64,000 bases of DNA, taken from positions 174,370,686 through 174,434,685 of the forward strand of contig CM030363.1 in the NCBI GenBank assembly GCA_017893485.1. Reading direction: 5' to 3'. The position numbers and the translations under genes were made by a program. The notes below the pieces were generated by a model. That model made no database searches. It had not been told where the DNA came from and saw nothing but the letters and a program-made list of their open reading frames with translations. Below are positions 33,600 through 46,115 of this stretch, piece after piece. The stretch is from Hemerocallis citrina (lineage: Eukaryota > Streptophyta > Magnoliopsida > Asparagales > Asphodelaceae). Numbering within the stretch: the first letter of the stretch is position 1; each line of letters opens with the position of its first letter.

Positions 33600-35050
33600 A
33601 AAAAAACTGTACATTAGGCAGTGATGCTAAACACTTTATGATCTGAATAATTATTTGAATTTGTTGTATTTATTGTTGATTATATATCTATCATATCCTA
33701 GTTGGCACGGCACCCCAATGCAGCCCTAGTTATGGATAGTGTGTTCTGAGCCTATTGTTTTTTCATTTGTTTACGAAAGACAGTTGATAACAAGTTTAAA
33801 ATTGCAGAAACAGAGCACGAAGTATGCAAAATTTGTAAGCTCCAAACAACAAAAAGCTGGATTTTATACTAACTGAAGTTGGATGTGTATGCGTTGGGTA
33901 CTCATCTAAGCCTTTTGGTCTTTGAGTCTCCCAAATGCTTTGTTGGTGTAGGCCGTGATGAAAAACAGTTTATGATCTGAATATTTACTTCAAAATTGTT
34001 GTATTTATTCTTGATTATATATCTATCATATCTTAGTTGGCACGGCACCCCACTGCAGCCCTAGGTATGAATAGTGTGTTCTGAGCCTACTAGTTTTATT
34101 TAAACCACATGTTCAGTTTCCGTTGTTCTGACATTATACCAAGTTTGAAGCTTAATGGGAAGCTTCTGTTTGTCTTGAGCCCACAAACTTGGATACTTCA
34201 AGTTCTGTTTTTGTTTGCTCTGAGATTAGAAATTTTGATACTTCATGATCTGTATCTCATTGTTCTGAGCTAACAACATTTGTATACTTCATGCTTTGTT
34301 TCTGTTAGTTTCGGACCGGCTAAAATTGATACTTCATAATCTGCATGTGTTTGTTCTGGGCTGGTTAAATTTTTATACTTCATGCTCTATTTGTGTTTGC
34401 TCTGGACTGGCAAAAATTGCCACTTCATGTTCTCTCTGTGTCAGTCCTGAGCATAAAAATTTTGCGTACTACATGCTCTGTCTGTGTTGCTACTCAGCTT
34501 CCAAATCTTACATACTTCATGACCTGCCTGAGCTTGTTTTGGGCTGATTAAATTATTATACTTCATGCTCTACTTGTGTTTGTTCTGGACTGGAAAAAAT
34601 TGATACTTCATGCTCTGTTTGTGTTGTTTATGAGCTTTGCAAGTTTTGCATACTACATGATCTGACTGTTTTGGTTCTGACATTACAATTTTTGCATACT
34701 TCATGATCTTTTTGAGCTTATTCTGGGCTGATGAAATTTGCATACTTCATGCTGCACTTGTGTTTGATCTGGACTGGGAAAAATTCATACTTCATGCTCT
34801 GTCTGTGTTGTTTATGAGCTTTGAAAATTTAGCAAACTACATGCTCTGACTGTTTTGGTTCTGAGTGTACAAATTTTGCATACTTCATGGTCTGCCCGAG
34901 CTTGTTCTGGGCTGATAAAATTTGTATACTTCATTCTGTACTTGTGTTTGATCTGGACTGGCATAAATTTAATAGTTCCTAATTTTTTTGGTGTTGGTTC
35001 TGACCGAGGAGGAAAATTTAACACTTCATGATATTTGAACTTCGTGTTCA
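33600..35050 (+). repeat. MULE internal tandem-repeat field, left arm
   Basis: Degenerate repeats of about 60 bp, each with a TACTTCATG(C/A)TCTG core followed by TGTGTTTGTTCTGAGCTG-like sequence. Spacing is regular from about 34190 to 35030. The same family occurs reverse-complemented at 35570-37020, so the two fields form a large imperfect inverted repeat. Confidence 0.85.
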
Positions 35051-35569
35051 ACCTCCGTTTTCCTGAGCCTACAATATTTGCTTTAAATTTTTTCCCAGTG
35101 CTGAACCGCCTGTCCGTTTTTTTTTGTCGTCTCCATGTTCAATAATTTCAGTTTACTTTTGTTTTCAGGTTGAATTCTGAATGATGTGCATTTTGGAGCG
35201 ATTGAAGACTGCAGTACGGGAAAACTTGATATTCGGATCAAAATATGTAAATTTTGTCATGTACTTGTAATTTATTAAACAATGTACTATGCTGTAAATT
35301 ATTATTTATGTTTCAGTTCTTTGTACAGTGTTAGATGTGAAGTACATTTCTTACGTTGTATTGTTATTGTGATGTATTATGTTTCAATTCTATGAAGACC
35401 CAGTTTTTTCCAAATATTAATTTCATTATTGTCTTGATTTAATAGCATTGAAATTAAGTGTTTTTTTTTGGGCGTATTACGCAGCATGGCGTATCCAATT
35501 GATTTTCATGCTCAGAAGTACCACAAACCCAGCATCATGTACATAAATTTTGTAAGGTCTGTATTAAGA
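35051..35569. other. Spacer between the two MULE repeat fields
   Basis: Non-coding by inspection. It contains a TTTTGTTTTCAG acceptor-like site near 35168 followed by GTTGAATTC, and AT-rich 3'-end-like sequence. It may be the remnant of a second transcript of the element on the plus strand, but no protein is visible. Confidence 0.4.
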
Positions 35570-37020
35570 TAGACAGAGCTTGAAGTAAAAAAATTGGTAA
35601 AGCTTGTGGACTAACACAGAGTATGCAAAATTTGTAAGCTGAGCATGTAACACAGACAGAGCATGTAGTATGCAAAATTTTCAAAGCTCATAACCAACGC
35701 AAAGAGAACATGAAGTGGCAAGTTCTGCCAGTCCAGATCAAACTCAACTAGAGCATGAAGTATACAAATTTTAGCAGCCCAGAAGAAGCTCAAAAAGATC
35801 ATGAAGTATGCAAAATTTGGAAGCTGAGTGGCACCACAGACAGAGCATGTAGTGTGCAAAATTTGTAAGTCTCATAAACAACACAGACATAGCATAAAGT
35901 ATCAATTTTTCCCATGACAGATCAAACACAAGTAGAGAATTTTTCCTTATACAAATGGTATCAGCCCAGAACAAGCTCAGCCAGATCATGAAGTATGCAA
36001 AATTTGTACGCTCAGAACCAAAACAGTCAGAGCATGTAGTATGCAAAATTTTCAAAGCTCATAAACAACACATACAGAGCATGTAGTATCAGTTTTTCCC
36101 AGTCCAGATCAAACACAAGTGCAGCATGGAGTATGCAAATTTCATCAGCCCACAACAAGCTCAAAAAGATCATGAAGTATGCAAAATTTGTACCCTCAGA
36201 ACCAAAACAGTCAGAGCATGTAGTATGCAAAATTGGCGAAGCTCATAAACAACACAAACAGAGCATGAAGTATCAATTTTCCCCAGTCCAGAACAAGCTT
36301 GAAGTAGAGCATGAAGTATAAAAATTTAATCAGCCCACAACAAGCTCAAAAAGATCATGAAGTATGCAAAATTTGTACGCTCAGAACCAAAACAGTCAGA
36401 GCATGTATTATGCAAAATTGGCAAAGCTCATAAACAACACATACAGAGCATGTAGTATCAGTTTTTCCCAGTCCAGATGAAACACAAGTGTAGCATGAAG
36501 TATGCAAATTTCATCAGCCCAGAACAAGCTCAAAAAGATCATGAAGTACGCAAAATTTGTACCCTCAGAACCAAAACAGTCAGAGCATGTAGTATGCAAA
36601 ATTTGCAAAGCTCATAAACAACACAGACAGAGCCTGAAGTATCAATTTTTCCCAGTCCAGATCAACAAACAAGTAGAGCATGAAGTATTAAAATTTCATC
36701 AGCCCAGAACAAATACAAATAGATCATGAAGTATGCAAAATTTGTACGCTCAGAACCTAAACAGTCAGAGCATGTAGTATGAAAAATTTGTAAGCTGTGG
36801 ACCAACACAGACATAACATGAAGTATCAATTATTTCCAAGCCCAGAGCTAATACAATCAAAGCATGAAGTATACAATCTATCTTAGCTCACAAAAATATT
36901 ATACAGATCATGAAGTATCAAAATTGTGTAATCTCTGAACAAACTGAAACAGAACTTGAAGAATATTGAAGTATACAATTTTTGTCAGCTTGGAGTAAGC
37001 CCAAAACAAACAGAAACATA
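35570..37020 (-). repeat. MULE internal tandem-repeat field, right arm
   Basis: Repeats of about 61 bp ending in CATGAAGTATGCAAAATTTG, arranged in a higher-order unit of about 183-187 bp: AGCTCATAAACAACACA at about 36056, 36239, 36426 and 36609. Orientation is opposite to the left arm. Confidence 0.9.
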
Positions 37021-37840
37021 GCTTCAAGTATCTCCGGTTCGTCGCTAACAAACATCTCGTTCTTTCTCTTCGATTCCTGCACCAAATGATTCATCAAATA
37101 GAAGAAAATTCAACAGAGAACATGATTAAAACTAGTAGGCTCAGAACAAGTGCAACGGAAAACATTATCTCTTTCACTTGGAATAAAAAATTCATGCCGG
37201 CTCAGAAAAAGAACACCTTCAACTTTAATATCCCGTAAATCCATTGTTAAAGGTGCATTGTTAAAGGGGCACAGCTCCCGAAAAGGCATTCAGCTTCTGA
37301 GCTCTTAATGGACCTACTCTTTATGAAGTATGCAAAATTTTGTAAGCTCACAACCAACACAGACAGAGAATGAAGGGGCAAATAATTTCAGCTTCCCGAC
37401 TCAAAACAAAACCAAAATGAACATGAAGTTCAACACCATCCAATAATCATGAAGTATGAAATCATGCATAGACTTTTCATCACTGCCGCAAATTAAATCA
37501 GGTATAAACGAGTAAAAATTGAAATTTTGAATTTGACACTAGGGCCGCTTTATTAAGGCACACCGGCTAGTGTCCAAAGACAAAATTCAAGTTGCATATA
37601 CTTATCATCATCGCCTACTAAAAGTGAAAATAAAATCTACAAATCGGAAATTTTTTACCAACTTTTTCAGTAACCAAATTGCTTATCGAGCAACATTTTT
37701 TCCCATGAATAATTTACCTGCAAACAAACAAGACAAAAGTGTTAGTCTTACAAATGTGTTATAATGTAATAAACAGACACAAAACGGCAGATATGTAAGA
37801 CACTAACCTTGCAAAAGCCACAAAAATAACTCAACAAAGT
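37021..37840. other. MULE non-coding region downstream of the transposase
   Basis: AT-rich, no gene seen. It holds another terminal-repeat-like fragment near 37270-37320 (GCTCCCGAAAAGGCATTCAG ... GAGCTCTTAATGG) and a few more copies of the GAAGTATGCAAAATTT repeat. Confidence 0.5.
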
Positions 37841-40286
37841 TCATGCTATATTCGGGGCATCATCTGTTGTAGGTTGCATTGTTGAAACCGTAGTAGAAGC
37901 TTGTGACTCATTTATAGTAGAGCTACATGAGTAAAGTACACAAAATGAAATTAAGATTATACTATATACAAGGAAAATCAAGTTTAAACTTTGTATTTAA
38001 TTACTAACCTTTCCTTTAAAGGACAAGTACGACTGTCATGATTAACAAGCTTCTTGCACAAGCGACACTTTCTCAGTGGTTTCGCAGCCTGCTCCAATGC
38101 TTTCTCCCGACCCCCTTTGATGCGCTTCCCACTACCCTTGGTTTTTGCAATATTGGGTACTTCAATATTGACTGTTCTAGGTAGTGAACTAGTTGTTGGT
38201 TGTTGTGATTCTTGGGGCATATCTTGTTGCAATTCTGCAACAACACCAACTAGTAATGCTTTCGCCTTTTGGCGCATCTCCTTTGATGAGCGAGCAATCC
38301 TCATCACTTTGTTGAATTCATTGGACAATTCCACCATGTCCAAATCTTGTGGACTCCCGTAACTACCAATTATTTCAGCACCGGCATCATCATATACAAT
38401 CTCGGTAGTCACAGAAGCGGTCCACCTCTTTAAAATATAACATTGAGGCAGGGAATCAACAAACTCATTCCTCAATACCACAAGGATGTGTCTACAAGGA
38501 ATTTCCTCCACTTCAAATTTACTGCATGTGCAAGCCCCAGCAATATCCATCCCCTTGTAGACCACATCTCTTGTTTTATCATGTTGTACCGACTTTGTCA
38601 TTCTCCTGACAATATAGTGTCGCACACTACCATCGTCAGCTTTCATTAAAGATGCATAATTCAAGCTTTCAACTAGTTCAGCCTGAAATATGTGAAATTT
38701 CGATCTAGTGTACAGTTCAGACATTTGGGACTCAATTTCAAAATCTGTCTGCAGCTTTGGTTTGGTATGCAGAGTGGTGTAGTCAGCTGCTAACTGATTT
38801 TGTCTTTGTTTCTTTATTGCCCTTTCAAATCTGGTCATAAATTCATGTAGAGAATTTTTGCTGCTAACATATTTATCAACAAAAGCATTCATGCTTTCTG
38901 ATTTCTGGGTTGTGCAAATACCAGCAGTAAAAATATGCTTAGCATAAGCCGGTATCCACTTCTCACGAAGCAAATAAATGTCAGAAAGCCAAGAATTGCC
39001 TGTTATTGGAATATGTATTAAGTACTAATAGTAAAAAAAAAAAAGGTTCAAACATAAGAATAATTTACTGAAACAAGTAATACCTGCAATTTGCACATTA
39101 GCGTGCATTACGTCATTCCATCTCATCTCAAACTCTTCTGGGGTCTCAGATTCCCAGATGCAACTGTGGAATGGAATGCTAAAATTACTATTCAAGCCCG
39201 GGCCACCAAGCTTATCGGGAAGCTTTTTAAAAATGTGCCACATGCAAAGCCTGTGGCTCGACCCAGGAAAACACATGCGAATCGCATTATCCATTGCAGG
39301 ATCTTGGTCTGTGATGATCACTTTTGGTGGAGACTCACCCATTGTTTCAACCCATTTTCGAAACAACCAAACAAAAGAATCGGTGGTCTCTTTATTTAGA
39401 AAAGCCGCACCAAAGTTTACAGATTGGCCATGATGATTAACTCCAGTAAACGGCGCAAAAACCAACTTGTATTCGTTGGTATCATATGTGGTGTCAAAAA
39501 TTAGCACTTCACCAAAATGCTTGAAAGCCTTCCTGGCAATAGCATCAACCCATAATACATGGGTTAATTTGTTGTCTTCATCAACTTTGTAATGAAAACA
39601 GAAAGAAGGATTCATCTCTTTTTCCTCATGGAAGTGCTCGAGCAATATATCAACATCATAGGGTCTCATACCATCCCTATCTCTTTGCAAGGAATTTCTG
39701 ATGTCTTTTTCAGTACAATTAATGTTACTGAAACCTTCATTTTCTATTTCCATGAAGGACATAAACTCTGAAGTTCGTATGTTAGCCTCTTTGAAAGTAC
39801 TGAGTAAACTTTTTTGGGGGCAGAGACAGTTCTATTACATCTTAGAAATTGTTGTTTCCTAGGTGTGACACAAATATGGCTATGCTCCTCAACAAACCTA
39901 CGGATTGACCATCTCCCGTCATCATCCTTTTGGATTCGTATTTGAGCCATACAGTCTTCTTTCGTCACAGCCCTTTTCCTTCTCTTAATCAGATTTGAAG
40001 AAGAAGGCTCTTCATTATTGGAAGAATTCACAACAGTTGTATCAACCGGCTTGCCTTGCTTTGAGCAAACAAATTGTTGTGAATATCTCTCCTTTGTGGT
40101 AGTATCAACCATCGTTGCAGACTTGCGTACTGAAAAACCGCATAATTTTGCATATGTTTTATAAAATTCATATCCGGCTTCTAATGATTCAAATACTAAA
40201 CCAACAAATGGTTTAGAAGCATCATCAACATCCCTCCAACTGGACTGAACATCCTGGCTTAGTAATTCCTCATTTTCAACCTCCAT
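37841..40286 (-). CDS. FAR1/FHY3-like MULE transposase, three exons, one frameshift
   Basis: Starts at ATG 40286 (MEVENEELLSQDVQSSWRDV). Exon 1 (40286-39083) encodes a FAR1 DNA-binding domain (SLEAGYEFYKTYAKLCGFSV ... CSKQG ... CMAQI ... EEHSH) and most of the MULE catalytic domain (EVLIFDTTYDTNEYKLVF, VIITDQDPAMDNAI, HRLCMWHIFKKLP). A GTATTA donor and AACAG acceptor bound an 83-bp intron (39082-39000), restoring IAGNSWLSDIYLLREKW. Exon 2 (38999-38010) has the SWIM zinc finger CTCSKFEVEEIPCRHILVVL and a C-terminal CRLCKKLVNHDSRTC knuckle. A third exon (37922-37841) ends STMQPTTDDAPNIA-stop. Within exon 1 the frame slips by one base at a six-T run (39810-39815), which separates the two catalytic parts; it could be a real lesion or a homopolymer sequencing error. 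Confidence 0.9.
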
Positions 40287-40824
40287 CCTTCATAGGAGAA
40301 TGAGACAACAAAAATTAAAAATAAAGCTACAACCTTAAATTAGCAAAAAAGAAAAAGTCCACCATAATAAATTCTTGATCTACAAGCCCAAATTTTTTTG
40401 TTTTGTCGGGGAAACATTTAAAAGGCAAACAACGTACAGCTTCTTACATGGTAACTACGTGGAATTAGGGTGCTTATATGCATGTGTCATGTCCTATTAG
40501 CAGTGACTGAAGCAAATCTCGAAATAAACAAAAACTAGCCTGCAATTACATGAATTTTGTGTGCTTCTGTGCATGTGTCATGTCCACATCTGAAAATTCC
40601 ATAGACCACTACGAAGAGTATTTGCTATTTGTACTCGTCCAAATACTAGTGCGAATATTAGCATGGCATATTTTAAGCCCTAAAAATATAACAACAACCT
40701 AGAAGCATTTATAAAGAAAATAAATTTTGAATTCGAGATGAGAAATTTAAACCCTTGTAGCAGTTTGGGTTCTCCGTCAGAAAGAAGAGAACGAGCTTGA
40801 AAGTGCAATGTTAAGGTGCAGCTC
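40287..40824 (-). other. MULE transposase 5' region
   Basis: AT-rich sequence between the right terminal repeat and the transposase start; expected to hold the 5' untranslated region. It contains a 12-bp TGCATGTGTCAT repeat (40478, 40570). No gene seen. Confidence 0.5.
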
Positions 40825-41478
40825 CCGGCAGCCGAGCTATCGATCGCTACAGTATACCCCTTTCACTCCTCCGCAGATCTGAGGATGAGCAAGATCAGGC
40901 TCCGATCGGTGGTAGGGGTAGGGTTTTACACAGGTGAGAAAGAAAGAGAGCGGGAGAGGAGCGCTCTCTCTTTCTTCCTTATCGATTAGGGTTTCGAAGA
41001 GACCTTCGATTAGGGTTTCGAAAGGTGCGGATCTCTTCAGATAGGGTGAGAAGAGAATAGAGGAGCCCCAAAGAGATCGTCTTTCAACTTCGAGAGCGGG
41101 TATCTTGAGCGGGAGAGGGGGATTAGGGTTTGGAACGAGAGAGAGCGGGAGAGAAGAGAGGAAGGCTTAATCGATAAGGAAGTGTAGAGATAGAGGAGCC
41201 CCAAAGAGATCGTCTTTCAACTTCGAGAGCGGGTATCGAGAGCGGGAGAGGGGGGATTAGGGTTTGGAATGAGAGAGAGCGGGAGAGAAGAGAGGAAGCC
41301 TTATCGATAAGGAAGTAAAAGAGATAATGGGGTTAATACCCCTTTTACCCCTCCGTTATTGAGAAGAAAAGAGCGGGACGATCTCAGCCGTCCGATCGTG
41401 ATCAAGATCGATCAGACGGCTGTGACTTCCAGCTTCCGATAAGGCACTCAGCTTTCGAGCTCTTAATAGACTCACTCT
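40825..41478 (-). repeat. MULE right terminal inverted repeat
   Basis: 654 bp, mirror of the left repeat, including the internal 130-bp duplication and GATTAGGGTTT motifs. As the upstream flank of the transposase gene it probably carries its promoter. Confidence 0.95.
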
Positions 41479-41651
41479 ATATATATATATATATTTAAAG
41501 TATTCAGAAATGGGACAATAGATAATACCCTCAAGGACCAAGAAGACACTCCATCATTGACATGATTTACTTAGAATGTAGAGGCTGAAATGAATAAAAT
41601 AGATGAATATCTAATCACATCAAAATATATAAAGGGGCCGATCTACTATAC

Positions 41652-42129
41652 CGTTCGAGCTTGTTTTCATCTCCTAATTTGCACATCTCACCAGCGAAAA
41701 GACTGGTTACAAGACTAGGGAAACCCAGCTTCACCAAAGGTTGAACAAGAACACTTGATACTTCATGATTATTGATGATGGTCAACAAGAAATCAATACT
41801 CCGCCAGAAAAGAATAGATTGTCAAGAGAGTACACAATAAAGGTGGAGTAATCTTAGTATAAGACAATGCTTATGCTGAAAATAATGTTTGTAATGGCAG
41901 CACAAACCCATCATTGATTGCAATACCTTTTCTAGGTGTAGAATTTAATGTGTTCCCAATTATCCAGAGTACACGTAGAAGAACTTGATCAGGTAACAAT
42001 GCTTCAGCCCAAGATGGAAACTGATTACCACGAAGACCTGCAGACAACAATCTGCACACAAGAATTTGCCTCATCATGAAACTGTTTCTGGCCATTGGTC
42101 TTGGTCCTGGTCCTGAATTTAAGATATCT
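41652..42129 (-). pseudogene. Host gene exons A and B
   Basis: Exon A (42129-41927) lies between a TTTCTTCAG acceptor and GTATTG donor and reads DILNSGPGPRPMARNSFMMR, QILVCRLLSAGLRGNQFPSW, AEALLPDQVLLRVLWIIGNT, LNSTPRK. Exon B (about 41820-41652) reads SILFWRSIDFLLTIINNHEV, SSVLVQPLVKLGFPSLVTSL, FAGEMCKLGDENKLER before a GTATAG donor. Phases of A and B agree if B starts at 41820, but the bases there are GAC rather than an AG acceptor, a likely splice-site lesion. The protein is rich in leucine helices, in the manner of HEAT/armadillo-like proteins. I do not recognise the family; earlier exons are not in the window or are lost. Confidence 0.65.
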
Positions 42130-42337
42130 CTGAAGAAAGCATAAAGCAGCAATACGAAACTACAACCAGTAAATCAAATTAAACAAGAAGGAATAGAAAA
42201 TGCAATGAAGGCAAACAGTAGAAAGGTAAATCTCATAGATAACCATGTTGGTTGGCTAGGAGGAAATTGTCCTCATATAGAGTGTTGGAATTGGGTATAC
42301 ATTCAAAACATTTATCTTGTTGACAATATTGTTTTAT
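42130..42337 (-). other. Host gene intron or upstream remnant, with start of a SINE-like sequence
   Basis: No clear exon. The last bases (TTATGCCCC) join the SINE-like sequence that resumes at 62571 after Copia-3. Confidence 0.4.
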
Positions 42338-42342
42338 GCCCC

Positions 42343-42481
42343 TGATAAGAGAAATCAGAGAGAAATGAAGACAATACTGAATATTGAATTGAGAAATAAC
42401 TGAGTACAATATCTCCTATATATAGGAGGAACCAAATACAAAACTAGTCAACTACCCAATGTGGGACTATAATATCTAACA
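42343..42481 (-). repeat. Copia-3 3' LTR
   Basis: 139 bp, TGATAAGAGAAATCAG ... ATATCTAACA on the plus strand, unusually short for a plant Copia LTR. It carries the CCTATATATAGG palindromic TATA-like block (about 42415-42426). Confidence 0.93.
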
Positions 42482-43215
42482 CCCCCTCTCAAACTCACGA
42501 TGTGTCAAACAATCTGAGTTTGCCTACTAAGTATCGGAATCTTTGAACAGTATGAGATTTGGTGAAAAAGTCTGCAGTCTGCTGGGAAGAGATAACAGAA
42601 TGGAGAGAGATGGTCCCTGCCTCAAAACGCTCACGAACATAATGACAATCAATCTCAATATGCTTCGTTCGCTCATGAAAGACCGGATTGCTTGCAATGT
42701 GCAATGCACTCCGGTTATCACAATAAAGTGGAGTAGCTCCTGTAAGAGTGACACACATATCTGATAACAGCTAACGAACATGAATAATCTCTCTAGTAGT
42801 AGCTGTCATTGCTCTGTACTCAGCCTCGGTGGAAGAACATGCAACAACTGCCTGTTTCTTGCTACGCCATGAGATCAGCGAATCACCAAGAAATAGACAG
42901 AAACCTATGGTAGACCTTCTGGTAGTCGGATCACCTGCCCAATCTGAATCAGAATATGCACTGAGCTCTAGTTTGGATGTAGAAGACATGAATAATGAGC
43001 AAGTGATAGTGTCCCGAAGATATCTGAGGATCCGAAGAAGAGCATCGTAGTGAACTGATGTAGGAGCGGAAACAAACTGACTGACTACTAACTGCATGAG
43101 CAATATCGGGTCTGGTCATGCATAAGTAGACAAGTTGTCCAACAATCTGCCTGTATCTAGTGGGATCAGGAAGGAGCTCACCATCTGTGGGACAAAGCTT
43201 TACATGAAGCTGTAA
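42482..43215 (-). pseudogene. Copia-3 pol C-terminal part (RNase H)
   Basis: Minus strand. GQLVYLCMTRPDIAHAVS (about 43120), then SDWAGDPTTRRSTIGFCLFL, SSTEAEYRA and [20 protein letters not shown], ending [12 protein letters not shown] near 42495. A stop at 42771 and frame changes break it. It continues across Gypsy-2 at 58481. Confidence 0.9.
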
Positions 43216-43220
43216 GGGTG

Positions 43221-43816
43221 TGTTGCCGCTAAATTTGGTGTGGGGGCAAACAGATAGAATTTGTGGATTCTTAGGGAAACTGAATAGTAAACCTGCGTAC
43301 CTGTTCCGTTGGGGGCTTAGCGTCGTTCCCGCCGTACACCTGCAAAAAGTGCGAGACACCGGGGTTGTTCCCGGCGACGCACCCTCCGACGCTCAAGTCA
43401 GTAATCTAGTAGACTATGAAAGAGCGCAAAAATTGGTGAAAGATTGATTACCTCTTAATGGAGATGGGTGGGGGGTATTTATAGGCGTCTTTAGGGAACA
43501 GATTAGGCATGTAATTCCCTGTGTATAGATAAGGAATGTAATCCCTAATCCCCAGTGAAAAGATAGATATGAATCAGGGCCGTTGATTAATATTAATCAG
43601 AAACTCTAACTCTATCCTGTTGGACCGGGTTGGTTGCGGGTTGAAACCTGCTCCCAGTTGAGGTGGATCCGTTCGCGGGTTATTGGGTCTGTGAGAAGGA
43701 GACCCAGTACCCGCTTCAGACCCGTTTGTAGGTGAAATTACCGCTCTACCCCTGAGCTTCAGGATTTGTGCCCAATTTGGACGGTATCGATTAAACCCCT
43801 ATTTTTAGCCACATCA
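43221..43816 (-). repeat. Gypsy-2 3' LTR
   Basis: 596 bp, TG...CA. TATA-like TATAAATA on the minus strand at about 43484-43477. The polypurine tract (minus strand, AGGAGTGGGGGGCTCG) adjoins at 43832-43817. Confidence 0.95.
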
Positions 43817-43834
43817 CGAGCCCCCCACTCCTAA

Positions 43835-44230
43835 AGGCTGAGGAGGATCAGTCTTTGAGGAGTAGTTTAACTGTTTAAGTGGCTAGTGGAGTTGTATCGG
43901 AGTCCGAATGGGGGATTTATTGAATCTTGAAGTGGGTAGTTAGGTAACTTCTTCTTCTTTGAAGCCATATGATGTTCTAAAGCTGCATTGAGTCTTTATC
44001 TATTTTTTCGGGCTATTTATTTAATTTTGCGATGTATTAAGTAATTGCTCGGGGGTCGTGGCTGTATATTCCAGGCAATAATTGTTCGTTCGGGGGCTTC
44101 AAAAATATCCCCCGAATTTTTAATTATTTCCTAGAATTTTTAGCTAATTTTCCCGAATTTACAGCAATTTTTCGCATTTTTTACTTAAATAAAACGATTT
44201 AAATAAATAAAAATCGATTTTTAAATACCT
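43835..44230 (-). other. Gypsy-2 AT-rich 3' untranslated region
   Basis: AT-rich and without coding potential; equivalent to 17251-17742 in Gypsy-1. Confidence 0.65.
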
Positions 44231-45990
44231 ATTTATGACGTGGACGCATCTGGACCATCGATCGGAGCGGGGCGCGAATTTCTGAACGATCAGACGGTCC
44301 CTGCTCCTCAGCATGCTTTTTTGCCGTATACGAGGGTCGGTACCCCTGCACCTCGGCTCGGAGTGTCAACGCCTCGGCTCGGGAGGTCAGTGCCTCGGCT
44401 CGGAAGGTCAGTGCCTCGGCTCGGTAGATCCGAGGTACGTGGCGTCATCTGGGCTGTCCATCCCAGCGCAGATCCCCGTAAAACGCTATCTTGTCGTTTA
44501 GTGGACGTGGCAGCATCTGGGCCGTCCATCATGACGAGTGCGCTTTTTTACAAGATCCAACGGCTGGTATGGGTCGGCGAGTTTTTTCGCCATATATGAG
44601 GGTCGGTACCCCGGCACCTCGGTTCGGATGATCGATGCTTCGGCTCGGTGGGCTAGCTACTCGGCTCGGAGGGTGGTTCCTCGGCTCGGACTCTCCGAGG
44701 TACGTGGCACCATCTGGGCCGTTCATCTCAGCGTGGATCCCCAAAAAATGCTATCTTGTCGTTTAGTGGACGTGGCATCAACTGGGCCGTCCATCATGAT
44801 GAGTGTGCTTTTTTACAAGATCCAACGGCTGATATGGGTCGGTGTGTTTTTTCTCCATATACGAGGGTCAGTACCCCGGCACCTCGGCTCGGAGGGTCAA
44901 CGGCATTTGGCCGAGGCGCTGAGTTGGCTATTTTGAAGGAAATGTCTCTTGATGGTTTCACCCTTCCGTGCCCAATAGCTCGGCTGCTCGACTAAGCTGT
45001 TCGGTAGCTCGGTCGAGCAGGACGATGGATCTGGGCCGTTCATCATGGCGTGCATCACGAGGATGGGGTTCAGATCACGAGAAAATATTATCTTGTCGTT
45101 TTGTGGGCGTGGCGAGATCTGAACCGTGCATCGAATTCTGACGTGAATTTAGGAGAGATCCGACGGTGACTTCGCCTCGGGTGGATTTTTTGCCATATAC
45201 GAGGGTCGGTACCCCGGCACTTCGGCTCGGAGGGTCAACGGCATTTGGCCGAGGCACTGAGTTGGCAATTTTGACGGAAACGTCTCTTGATGGTTTCACC
45301 ATTCCGTGCCCAATAGCTCGGCTGCTCGACTAAGCTGTTCGGTAGCTCGGTCGAGCAGGCCGATGGATCTGGGCCGTTCATCATGGCGCGCATCACGAGG
45401 ATGGGGTTCAGATCACGAGAAAATGTTATCTTGTCGTTTTGTGGGCATGGCGAGATCTGAACCGTGCATCGAATTCTGACGCAAATTTTGGAGAGATCCG
45501 ACGGTGACTTCGCCTCGGGTGGATTTTTTGCCATATACGAGGGTCGGTACCCCGGCACCTCGGCTCGGAGGGTCAACGGCGTTTGGCCGAGGCGCTGAGT
45601 TGGCTATTTTGAAGGAAACGTCTCTTAATGGTTTCACCCTTCCGTGCCCAATAGCTCGGCTGCTCGACTAAGCTGTTTGGTAGCTCGGTCGAGCGGGCCG
45701 ATGGAAGGCAGTTCGGAAGGCACACGCGACAGGATCTGGGCCGTTCATCATGGCGCGCATCACGAGGATGGGGTTCATATCACGAGAAAACGTTATCTTG
45801 TCGTTTTGTGGGCGTGGCGAGATCTGAACCGTCCATCGAATTCTGACGCGAATTTTGGAGAGATCCGATGGTGACTTCGCCTCGGGTGGATTTTTTTCCA
45901 TATACGAGGGTCGGTACCCCGTCACCTCGGCTCGTGGCCGGTGGCCGAGGAAACTCAGTAGCTCTTCCGCTTAGCCGGCTGTTCGATAGC
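44231..45990 (-). repeat. Gypsy-2 tandem array 2 (about 266-bp then about 337-367-bp units)
   Basis: ATACGAGGGTCGGTACCCC or close variants occur at about 44328, 44597, 44861, 45197, 45535 and 45903, giving two unit lengths. Each unit carries the conserved segment shared with Gypsy-1, on this strand as GAAAACGTTATCTTGTCGTT or variants (44483, 44747, 45080, 45418, 45786). A stray copy of the motif is at 50455 and of the CATATACGAGG block at 50570. The array ends just upstream of the antisense gene promoter. Confidence 0.9.
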
Positions 45991-46115
45991 TCGGCTCGGC
46001 ATACCGGTGGCCGAATCGTTGACTTGTGCGATTTGGGGAGCCCTTTCGTTCTTCGAATCGTCGCAATTCTCCGCTTGGCGCTTTGGCTTAGTGGGCTTTT
46101 CACGTTTCCCAAGAA

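Noticed and set aside
35611..36608. Minus-strand frames with repeated HTTCSDCFGSEGTNFAYFM-like peptides
   Set aside because: They are translations of the 61-bp tandem repeats; frames are short, begin and end within units and have no gene context.
34100..37020. Regularly spaced repeats resembling a CRISPR array
   Set aside because: The intervals are themselves repeated and degenerate, there are no cas genes, and the DNA is a plant transposon.
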